Assembly: GCA_963971425.1 (NCBI GenBank)
Contig: OZ020524.1
Span: forward strand, 62,001 to 126,000
DNA from: Bryoerythrophyllum caledonicum
Taxonomy: Eukaryota; Streptophyta; Bryopsida; Pottiales; Pottiaceae
Reading direction: 5' to 3'
Length of the DNA stretch: 64,000 nucleotides
Positions 46,540 through 56,709 of this stretch are shown piece by piece. The notes under the pieces were generated by a model. The model made no database searches and was not told the origin of the DNA. It saw only the letters and a list, made by a program, of their open reading frames with translations. The translations under genes and the position numbers were made by a program. Numbering within the stretch: position 1 is the first letter of the stretch; the number at the start of each line of letters is the position of its first letter.

Positions 46540-48435
46540 ATGCCCTAAGCCTCGAAGTCGATTTCATAAAAGATGATGCTGGCTCTTCTCAAAATCCTCC
46601 TATGGTTGGTGCAAAGCCCATTGATGCTACTATGGCCATCAACTCACAGGTATAACTTTAATCTCACCACTTCATGGCCAAAAAGATTGTGCTGTCTTTT
46701 GCAGTGCTTCCTTCTTCGTATTTTATTATGTGCTCTATTGTTATATGATGTTTAATGTTTAGTAACATGTACCTCCACTCTTTCCCATCTGAATTCCAGG
46801 TGGTCGATCCTCTGGAGAGCGTTCATAGCGTCGTAGTCCGTGTTCCTCGTTCAACCCCTAGAGTGGTCAAATCATGGTTAAACATTGTGTTTGACTTGAA
46901 CGGTATATTGTGTGTGTGCGAGGAATTCCGCTTGAGGTCTGCTACGCAAGCCTTCAATGCATGTTCTCTACCACACTCGGTAAAAGTTCCAGCCAAGGTT
47001 GGCCCAAAGCTAGTGTATGTTCGTCCAGGCTGCAAGGCATTTTTGGACGCTGTTTCCAAGTTTGCATCGATATCGGTCTGGAGTTCAATGAAATTTGGTC
47101 GTTCGACAATTTGCTCGGATCCATATAGCTTAGAGTACATGGAATTAACGCACGCGATTATGATATCTGACGGGCTCGCAAATTAGAAGTTCTCTGGTAT
47201 CAATTATAAATGTGTTGATGTGTTATACTATACATATCTTGTAAGTCAAGTGGCAGTTGCCAGTTCTTTGATATTTAATTGTAATTTTTCGTTTGTTATT
47301 GTTGGATTTGTAAGTATTTGTTTTCTCTTTGCTTCCATGTTTGAAAAAGAGCCGTTAATCATTTTCTCATGTAAACTGTTGTATTGCCACCGTGGATTCT
47401 GTTTTGAAGTCAGAAGATTGTGGATATCGAATTCCACGTAAACATAATGATTTGTACTCCCGTGGAGTAGTTGATTATTCGATGGACTCTTCGATGGCTC
47501 TAGTTGAAGAAGATGAAGTCAACAGCCCCCCACCTAAATTTTGCATTCGAAAGGTTGCCTCCCGTTCTATTCTTCAACCTCATCAAATTTTGGGGTCCTC
47601 CGGTGTTGATGGGATTTGTAGGAAAGGTGACCAAGTGCTTGTTCGCGGACGTGAGGAATCATTGTCTCTTTCCCCGCGTAGCATGGTATTCCCCCCCTCC
47701 CCTTCTCTGTATTTGTCCGAGTTCTTTTTTGGCAATGTGCACATTCAGCTCGAATAGAGCTAAATATGCACAAGTTGCATTTTAACTCTCTTTGTCCCTA
47801 CGTCATTGGATCACGCACTTCAAACACTTGCTGGTGTAATTCAACCACCTACGACGGTGCCATCAGAGAAAATGCCCACAATTCCTACTACGTGTCGGCC
47901 TCTTGCAACAGTCGGAAATGATGAGAACAAGCTCCAATCTCTAAGTGGGAAAACGCAGTCTAATATTGAGGTTGGTCTTATTTTTTGTTATTGTTTAGTA
48001 TGTGTTGTATCTTCTCCTCTTAATCATCACTGTTTTGATTTTGCATGTTTTACAAACATCTAAATTGGACATAATTATTTGAATGGATTCCACGTCATGG
48101 TGTTTGTGTTTTTTTGACATGTATGGCTACATATTTAGCTTGGTTTTAGCTGATTTTGTGGTCTCTTTTGCTAGGTGCTTCAACCAACTATAGAGCGTCA
48201 AAGTGCTTCCCCAAAGCATGGTTTAAACCAAAACTCAAAGCGTCACTCTCGCCGTCGCCACTCACTTCCTGTGCCTATTGTTACTTGGAATCAACGAATG
48301 CAACGCCCACGACTGCAAGAACATATACGTGCTAGTCAAATGCCATATACCGGTTACAGCCGCAAAGATGAACTTCAAAGGGGTCGAGATGAGCTGAGGA
48401 AATCTAATTCGGGTGACGTGGAGAAAAACAAGTAG
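46540..48435 (+). pseudogene. FCP1/CTD-phosphatase-like multi-exon gene (probably truncated)
   Basis: Proposed exons: about 46540-46649, 46800 to about 47126 or beyond, about 47400-47695, about 47810-47970 and 48175-48435 (ends TAG), with GT...AG junctions at most borders. Exon 2 reads IVFDLNGILCVCEE, then LVYVRPGCKAFLDAVSKFASISVWSS, the front half of an FCP1 homology (HAD phosphatase) domain. The catalytic DxDxT is DLNGI here, so the second aspartate is absent. The rest of the phosphatase fold (the K and late DD motifs) was not found. Later exons are Ser/Pro-rich, then basic (RHSRRRHSLP). The intron after about 47695 holds a palindromic repeat (47737-47770), and another lies just after the gene (48460-48492). 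Exon structure is tentative. Confidence 0.5.
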
Positions 48436-49044
48436 ATTTATGATCTGAGTGGTACAAGTGCACATTCAGCTTGGCTATACCAGAATGTGCATTGACTAGG
48501 AATTAATGTGTATGTTTTTAGTCGTAGTAGAAGCCTTTTTCTACATGGAAAGGATGATGCATGTTTTGAATATGGATTACTTCTATCATATTATAAATAT
48601 AGTCTGCAATTAAAGATATTATTTCATTTGATTCTCCAATTTGGGTACTGTTTGCCGATACATCTTCACATTATCTTACAAAAATGATGTTGTACTTCTA
48701 TTCTACGGTAAAATATTTGGATTATTCAAGAGCGTGTACCTCCTAAATCCCTGGAAATCTCCCAATGTAATGAATATGGTGTTTACAACTATTCCTAATC
48801 TTAGGCTAATTTGATCTACAAGAAATCCGGAGGATCTTATCCCTAAAAATCCGGAAAAAGAGAATCTCAGATCCTATTTTCCCGGGTCCGGATTCCGGAC
48901 ATCCGAAAAATACGCAGAAGTCCGGAAATTTCCAAAAAGGTCTTAGCTTCTGGATTAAGTAGCCGGGTGCAACTCTAAGCACCATTGTTAATTGCTATCT
49001 TATCTCGATCACAAAGCTATTCCTACTTCTAAATCTAAGCCTAT
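48436..49044. other. Spacer with CCGGA-rich 3' flank of gag-like copy B
   Basis: From about 48830 to 48960 the sequence is rich in TCCGG/CCGGA, as in both gag-like elements. It is probably the 3' flank of the minus-strand element. No gene seen. Confidence 0.45.
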
Positions 49045-51022
49045 CTAAGGGGGTGAATCAACGCTCTTGAATTGGGGACTGGTATGCCTCGTGGAAGCCT
49101 CTGCCTTGGACTTGCCGGCCCTCCTCCACTGGGGTGTAGTAGCTGCCGGAATCTCTTGTGATCCGGCTCCGGAAGTTGGCACCGGTGGTGCTGCCGGTGG
49201 AGTTGGATCCGTGGTGGTATCCACCACAATGGTCTCCGGAGCTTCAGAGAAGCCCTGGAACTGGGGTCCGGGACTGGGAGGATCCGTCGCTAACCGCCTA
49301 GCAAGCGGGGGAGTTGATTTCTGGCGGCTTGACGAAGGAGGAGTAGGTGCAGGCTGGATGGGAGAAGGGGTTTCGTCCGGACTCACCTCCGGTAGTAAAT
49401 CCGTCCAGTGCTTTCCGGTACCAGCGTTCGGATTACCGGGAGGGCTGTAGCTCATGCGTGCAGTAGGCTTCGGCTCAGTCATGATCCCCTTCTGCTTTTC
49501 GGTAGCCTCCGGATGCACGCTCAATAGTACGACTTCATCCGGGGATGTACGAATTTGGACCGGAAGTATGAGATCCTCCGGTGCTTAAGTGCTCCGGTTC
49601 TCCGGTCCTTCCGTGGTCATGTTGGCCACCAGTTCCTGTATTCCGCTCCATGTCTTCTCCATCTTCTTGCCGTGGTCGTGCAGAAATCGTATAATCTGGA
49701 CCCTATTCAGCTTGTCCTCCTTCTCGAGCTGACCTGTGAAGAGAAGACTCTAGTTGATAGTGTCAATCGGAAATGCAAGTGTTGCACGTACCTCTGTCAA
49801 GGCGTGGGCGGAAGCGTTTGCTCGATCTTCGGCTTCCTTCAACTTCTTCCGGGATTCTGTCAACGCCGTAAATGTCTCGTGGCACTTGGCAGCGAACTGA
49901 TCTCGACACCGGATGATAGCAGCCTGCTGATCCTCCAAGGCTCGAAGTCGGAGCGTGTTCTTCTGCAGCTCATGGATTGTTGTCGGTATTTCTACGAACT
50001 TCTCCACCTCCAGCTCCTGCCCAATGCCGTCAAGAATCTGACTGTATCGTGCCTCGGATTGGCACTCGATGGCCGCACGCCAACCCACATGTTGGATGAG
50101 TTCTAGCAGGTCGGGCCCGTCGAGTCCGACGAGTTTCGGTGGCTCTGCCGGAGGAATGTAACCTTCACGTGGAGCTTGTCTAGGGTCTCCCTGAGGTTGA
50201 CCACCTATGGGCTGAATTGACGAAGAGGGCCCCGGCGTTGACTCCCTCTGTACGGATCGGCTCCTCTTCCGGTGTTGGGGAACAGCCTTGGGTACTGAAA
50301 CTTCAACGTCCTCGATACCTTCGTTGTCGGACACTGGCTCCGGAACGCCATAGTTTTGGATGTTCAACAGCAACTCGTACGCGTCTTGCTTGTCCAGGGT
50401 AAGCACGTCGTGTTGTGCGTAGAGATGGGTGAGGTACAAGGAAAGTGGGGTGCCGGACCTCTTCGACTTCTGGAGCCCTCTCACCATCCGATTTATCATC
50501 TCGTTCATAGGCGAGGCCCAATCTACACTGAACTTTTCCCTCATCGACCCTAGAATGGTGGTGGCCCATTTAGACACCACACCGAAGGTGGAAGATGGGA
50601 TTCAGGAACCTTACCACAATCTGCGCGTCTTGATGCTGGAAGTCATCGGTGTTGTAGCCTTCCTTGGGGTCGGCTTGCTTTGTGAACTCGTCTCCGAGGA
50701 TGTCGTCGTTCCGCTTTGCCGTCTTCGCGGTTCCGCTGCCGAAGGAGTAGGTACGTTGCCATTCTGATACACCCCAAGTTTCGGGGTGAGCTTGAATGGG
50801 GCCGTCGTACTGGTTGTCCGGTGCACCGAGTAGCTCCACCACAAGTTTCGCTTCCTTCGCGCCCCACGCAACGTCAAGCAGCCCACGGCAGCCCATGTTG
50901 GTGAGGTAATGTTCGAGGACGGCCTTCTCCTCCGGGTCTGTCGGTATGATCGAAACCATCCGTTGTACCGCCGGCTGGGTCGTCGTACCTCGAGTAGCCC
51001 GGGCAGTTTCTCTTTCCGCCAT
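49045..51022 (-). pseudogene. Gag-like element protein, copy B (frameshifted)
   Basis: The ATG at 51022 opens PTDPEEKAVLEHYL, then DVAWG, LLGAPDNQYDG, AHPETWG, DEFTKQADPKEGYN and FLNPIFHL. A one-base shift near 50580-50590 then leads to SMREKFSVDWASPMNEMINRMV, collinear with copy A at 18.4-18.95 kb. The middle is basic/proline-rich (HRKRSRSVQRE). A coiled coil (KKLKEAEDRANASAHALTEV) ends at a stop at 49750. A separate minus-strand open frame at 49524-49045 (proline-rich) may be a further exon. No protease, reverse transcriptase or integrase motif is visible, so this is either an isolated gag-like gene or a plant-mobile family member. The function is unknown. Confidence 0.5.
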
Positions 51023-51590
51023 TTCTACAAAAATCCCTCACAATCTCTCTGGTACCACCTGCACGCACTGACCTCACCAAACATCCTCACTATCGGAAAC
51101 ACTTCCGTTCTAACGAAATCATGAAGGTAAGAAGCAAGGGAGAAAGAAAGAGAGCGAGCCAAGAAGTGTGTAAAGCCAAAATTAGCTTCTTGCTCTTATA
51201 CTTTCGGCGGTGTACGGATGGCCGTTACGGTCATGATGGCGGTTTCCGATTCCGATTCCGGGTGTCTTCCGGCTCCAGACCGTTTCCGATTCCGGGTGTC
51301 TTCCGGCTCCGGTTTCTTCCGGTTCCGGAGACTTCCGGAAGGTTCCTTCTGGTTTCAGATATTTCCGGAAGGTTCCGGTGGTGAGGACTTCTTCCGGGCC
51401 CGGTCCTCTTGGATTTGTAGCATTCCATAAGAGCTTTTAAGAATCTTGTGTACCCCTTATTTGTCTTATTTGCTATTTCCCTTTGCTATGGTTTAAACCT
51501 ACCTTTCTAACATCCTAATATTTATTTTTTAATTTTTTTTGCCGGATTTTTAGGTTAACTTCCGGAACCTTGTGGGAACGGATTTCCACA
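51023..51590 (-). other. 5' flank of gag-like copy B
   Basis: Rich in TTCCGG repeats (51241-51400), with a TGTGGAAATCCGTTCCCACA-like edge near 51570-51590 on the minus strand that matches the 5' edge of copy A at 17870. This defines a shared element start. Confidence 0.5.
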
Positions 51591-51926
51591 AATGCCTGGT
51601 CCTCTTTCCTGATTCTCATTCTGAAATCATTCTCACGTGGAATCTAGGCACACCGAGGGCAGGTTAGATTTGGGAAAGGCTCTAGTGACACAGAAATCCG
51701 ACTACACTATCTATGCCGAAATGCCCCACTCACCTCAACTACATTATTATCAACTTGAATTACAGCAGATAGGTGTGGCTCAGGGTACCATTTCAAACCG
51801 GAATGAGGGTCATGAAGTAAAGAGGTTATGGCATATAAGTTGCCCCCAAAGTTACACTTGGACCATCGAAACCATAGCACATAATCTCAAATATAATTTT
51901 TTTGTCTTGGGTTTGGTGCATACCTT

Positions 51927-53109
51927 CTACATAACTGAAGTACCCCGCATCAACCAAGTGTGGAGATCACCTTGATTTGAGTGAGAGCTGGTGGTGCTGG
52001 ACTTGCTCGACCGCCCTGGTCGTCCACTTCTGGCTGGCTGCTTCATGAGCATCTTTGCGTCCTCTACGGACTTCTCATGTTTTGGACCAGGTACATGGTT
52101 TTGTAAGTTCACTTTGAGGTTCATCTTGAATGGGCACAAGAGCATCAGATCTCTACAGTATTGTCACTTTACCTTGAACTAGCAGCATCTGGTATCTTCT
52201 GCTTCTAGATTTCCGAGGACTGTGAAGTGCTTGTGCCCATCTGGAAGGGAGACATTCACTGATTGGACAATCTCAACTCCCTCGGCAATCAGCCTCTTGT
52301 GATCCTCTGGCGTTAAGGTAATTGCTCTACCATTTTTGGACTCAGATTACGGATGGTCCTCAAAGTTGACATTTGTAGCTGCACAAAAATTCCTCACGTG
52401 GGCTGCACTCACAATGTGCGAATGGCGGAAATTGTTGAACAAGTTATCGATCTGTGCCTTTGTGTGATCCTTGCTACTACCTCCGCAGTCTTTCTTGCAC
52501 TCCCCGCACCACAACTTGACAACTCTGTTTCCATTTAGATCGAAGGTCTTCAACTACCAATCATGGTCGGACATGGCCACCTTCTTCAGCTCTAATCGAA
52601 GTTATTTGGCTCGCTCCAAGTACCTATCCATCACCTCGTTCGGTAGGAGAACTGATTTGCAAGGCATGTCGTCCACATCGTTGGAGCTTGCACCGCCGCT
52701 CACCATTGTAGATCCAAGCACTGGAATTGTTGGATCCACTATTGGCACTTCAGTGTGCACAACGTCGTCTACAATAGACAAAACCTCCACGGTGGCTGGA
52801 AAGGGAGATTCTTTTTGCACTCGACGTCGCTTGCATGAATTGCTATCATCTTCAACAAACCAAATGACATACACCTCGGGGCATATACCGTTCACTCCAA
52901 TTTCGCTCCAATTTCTTTTTGATGCACCGCTTGTCTTCACCATCCCATAATTGGAATGGCCACTCCAAAATGTTGTTGCTTTCCAATGTAATCCGAAGTG
53001 CCTCCAACATCAAAGCACCTGCAATGTCGACTTTGCCAAAATACTCCGGATCAGTGCCCTCTTCTTCCAACGTCCACAACGTAATCCTATTCGCAATAGT
53101 ACCAGCCAT
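51927..53109 (-). pseudogene. Unrecognised protein gene with frameshift and stops
   Basis: The ATG at 53109 opens MAGTIANRITLWTLEEEG, with ALMLEALRITLE and WPFQLWDGEDKR. A frameshift near 52900-52920 coincides with an 11-bp tandem duplication (CTCCAATTTCG repeated). The frame then continues with ICPEVYVIWFVEDD and a basic patch KRRRVQKE. In-frame stops at 52602 (TAA) and 52554-52556 (TAG) precede a cysteine segment, KLWCGECKKDCGG, and RHSHIVSAAHVRNFCAA, which might bind zinc. Further coding-like sequence (LTPEDHKRLIAEGV) lies around 52190-52320. I do not recognise the family. The dispersed damage suggests a transposon-encoded protein. Confidence 0.4.
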
Positions 53110-54164
53110 GTCTAAACCCTAACAGAAGAACCGTGAACGCTCTTATAATATGGGAGGAACAATTGCACCAAATTTTTTAAGGTTACAGAGTTGATAAATA
53201 GTGTTCACCCTAAGCAATGTGCACAAGAGTGGAAGCCTGTAGAGCCTAAATCCTAAAAACAATTTTTTTCAGAAAATTAAGTGTAAAAAGGGTTGTAGTC
53301 TTGTAGATATATGAAAAATTAAATAATTAATGATTAAGTTTACATTAAGTACATAATTAATTGAAAAGTACCTCTTCATATCTAAGATAGAAGGATTAAT
53401 GGGAAAAGGGTTGAACTCGCACCCTTTGGGAAGGATGTACCTTTTCATATCTAGATATGAATAGATGTGAGGATTTAGTGGAATTAATCTCAATGGTTAA
53501 TTATAGGCAGAACCATTTTTCCAAGAGATGTGCCTCTTGGATTTGAGTAGAATGACTAGCTTGAATTTTTAGCATTCTTGGCCATTACCATAGACATTCC
53601 TTGGAGGAAGATTGGAGTGAGCCCTAGCTTAGGTGAAAAAGCTAGTAATTGAAGAAATCTCTTATGTTGTAAGAGTATTATGTTATGTGTGGAATTATTA
53701 ATATATAAATATTATTGAATTTGCATGTGTAGAGTCTTATGTGTGACTTGAGTCATATGTATAATTACAATAATATTTGAACTTCTTTGAATAAATTTGA
53801 TATTGTGTTTTGTGAATGCAAATATATGCATGAGGTATTAATTGTGAATAAATTCCTATGCATAAATGCATTAATTATTTTATTTAGATCTTCATTGTAA
53901 AAATTAGGATACTATCCTAATTAATTATGTGACATGAAATTGTGTGTGTTGATGAATTAAATTTAATGTATTGCATATGAGTGAAATATGAATACTTAAT
54001 ATTAAAACTTCAAGAGATAAAGTTAGGGAAGATCCTAACTATGTCAAAGTGACATTGTGAATATTAATGTAATAATTCTAAGTGTATGTAAGGCATTTAG
54101 AAATTAATTTGGAGTAAGAAACTTAATGCATTAATGTGAGGAATGCATAAGTAATTGATGTAAG
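53110..54164. other. AT-rich DNA, no gene seen
   Basis: Only short AT-rich frames. No motifs recognised. Confidence 0.5.
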
Positions 54165-54580
54165 ACTTAAGTTCAAGTATGGAAACTTAAGTATTAAGAC
54201 ATAAGACGGGAGTCTTGTGCATGTGTAAATAAGAAAACTTAAGTCTAGAGTGAGAAAGGACTTAAGTATTAATGACAGGACTTAAGTCTGAGTGAAAGAA
54301 CTTAAGTCTACAGTGGAACAGGATTTAAGTTTAAGTGATAAAATTTAAGTCTAGAGTGATAGGACTTAAGTCCAGAGTGAAAAAGAACTTAAGTATAAAT
54401 GTTAAGACTTAAGTCTGAGTGTTAGGACTTAAGTCTACAGTGAGGGAAGACTTAAGTCTGAATGATAAAACTTAAGTCTGAGTTACAGAACTTAAGTCAT
54501 GCAAGTGTAAGAATGAAGATACTTTTTTTGCATTTAAGTGTTAAGGACTAATAGACAGGTTAGACTTAAGTCCGGACTTA
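54165..54580. repeat. Minisatellite built on the palindrome GACTTAAGTC
   Basis: About 15 diverged units of roughly 22-26 bp, of the form GACTTAAGTCTRGAGTGAAAG, over 400 bp. The core GACTTAAGTC is itself a perfect 10-bp palindrome and is the best-conserved part. Spacers vary in length. Confidence 0.85.
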
Positions 54581-55955
54581 GAATATAAATATTTAAAGGC
54601 TTAATCTAACTTGTATGTTGTTCGAGTCTAACACTTGTGATAAGTACGTGAGTACGTGAACCGTGGAATGTACGTGAAAAGTGGAGCGAATTGCACGAGG
54701 TAAGTTCGTGAATTCTAAATGAAATTAATTAAGGAATCAACCATGAGTGCAATGGATAGTATCCAAGAGCCGAAGATGGCAAAAGTATAGGAAACTAACA
54801 AACGTGCATATTCATAGTTAACTCAAGAGCAAGGCTCTTTAGAGGAGCAAGGCTCTACCTAAGCACTTAAATCCTTGGGATTAATACCTTAAGAGTGGAA
54901 TATTAAGTTTGATGTGTTTTAAGGCTTAATTCCCTAAAAACGAGTGCATAAACTTAAGTAATTCAATAGAAAGATAACTTTTTGACCTACAATTAAAGAC
55001 AAACTACTTAACGGTTGACGCTAGACCATCCAGGGAAGAATTTAGAATCAAGGGTAGACTTGTGTGAGTCTTGGGTGTTTTGCGAAGGTGAATTTTCACG
55101 ATTACAAAGCTAATAACACTTATCCCATCCAACTATTCTCTAATGTGGAAGGAACCAGTTGCCAAGCAAAACTAAGAATATCCCCCACAACCCCTGCCAC
55201 AACCACAACTTCAACAAATCCTAACTCAAAACGCTCAACCGATGATATGCACCACTCTATCAAACAATCAGACATGAAGTTGCATTCTTTCTCCTTGGAT
55301 AATATCAAAGCATTCACAACATCACTAAAGCGCCCTCAATTGCAGCTGCAGTAGCTTGTGGATTGCATTCGTTGAAGCCAAGAACAATTATCCTAAACCG
55401 CAAAGAAGAAAACAACATGGTAAACTGAAGGAAAAAGTGCGCGCCGCCCGAGGTGTAACCCTAGGCTCACTGAGAAAGAAAGCCCTGACGGACGCAATCC
55501 ACAAGCTCAAACTTCATCCATTGCAGCCATTCATCCATAACCACCATTCATCCATAACCAGGACACCAAATACTAGGAGAATTTAATAGCTTTGGATGCT
55601 TGTCACAAGTCCAGTTGGTGCCATTTAATGCATGGTCTTTTTTTCCTTTTTATCCATGCTATTGTAGAAAAAAATATTAGCAAAATCTGAAAAATTTCTT
55701 CTATCCTTCATTTTTTATCAAACTAAAAATCCATTCTATTGATGCAATTTTTTTCTAAAACTTTTCTAAAAGTTAGATGCAAGGAAATTATAATACCCCT
55801 TCATTTGATTGCACGTTGCCAATAAAAAGAAATGGAGTGCTCCCCCTGGGGATTTTGCCTAGGAATTAAGGATTCTACTTAGGAATTATCAGGTTTCAGG
55901 ATAAGATTTCCAAGACTTTAGGATTGAATTTTCCGGATTTCTTGCGGATAAGGTC
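54581..55955. other. Intergenic, weak coding-like segment only
   Basis: Open frames at 55064-55354 and 55356-55586 (plus strand) encode polar proteins, the second with a basic stretch KEKVRAARGVTLGSLRKKA. They are in different frames and match no family I know, so I do not call a gene. A short tandem GGAGCAAGGCTCT lies near 54825-54860. Confidence 0.4.
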
Positions 55956-55959
55956 AGGG

Positions 55960-56500
55960 TTGTCTACATGGACGGACAGGGGCCTAAAGACAGCGGACAG
56001 ACGGACAAGACGGACAACACTTTTTGGCAGACAGTTGCGTGTAAAAAAAAATTACAAACCCTAAATCAAATTTTCAACTTACCCCCTAGTAAAATACGTG
56101 TGCACGATACGTCAGACGGCTTTCCACGTCACATCAAGGGGCGGGCGCGTACCTTCGGACCGCGCGCAGCATTTGAGGTCGGCCGCGTACCAATCTGGAC
56201 CAGGCGCGTTCATGTAGGGCCGGACGCGTACGATTTAAGGTCGGGCGCGTGCATAAAGGGCCGGGCGCGTACCCTAAAGGCCTCGCGCGTGCATTTCAGA
56301 GCCGGAAGCGTACGCGTCAGGGCCGGACGCATTGCACTTAGGGCTGGACGTGTACCGTCAAGGTCGGGCGCGTACCGTTAGGAGCCGGACGCGCAGCGTC
56401 ACGGGCCTGGCGCGTACCATTGTGGGTCGCGCGTGCACCTGCCTATCGGGCGCGCGCGGTTAGGGGCCGGGCGCGTGCGATCAGACACTGCGTCTGCCCC
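55960..56500. repeat. GGACGGACA and GCGCGTACC arrays at the 3' side of the hAT gene
   Basis: A short GGACGGACA / GCGGACAGACGGACA cluster (55968-56020) is followed by about 18 degenerate units of GGGCCGGGCGCGTACC type (about 56135-56490). The latter match the arrays upstream of the hAT and accessory genes. Confidence 0.85.
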
Positions 56501-56709
56501 TCAAAAGGGCTGAGGTTTAGAGAATTTGAAAGAATTCAATTGTATCAGGGTGCTCTAACATTAAAATTATTTATTTCAATGTGGTGCTTTCATGAATGGG
56601 CACTCTCAATACCAAGTACATATTTTAAAACCGCGGTACTATTGTACCATGCTATCACCACACCACTAAAGTCACTCTTTACTTGTAGTACCCTCGTGTC
56701 CGTCATCTT

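Noticed and set aside
17870-51590. Full LTR retrotransposons for the gag-like copies
   Set aside because: No matching 3' repeat, primer-binding site, or protease, reverse transcriptase or integrase motif was found.
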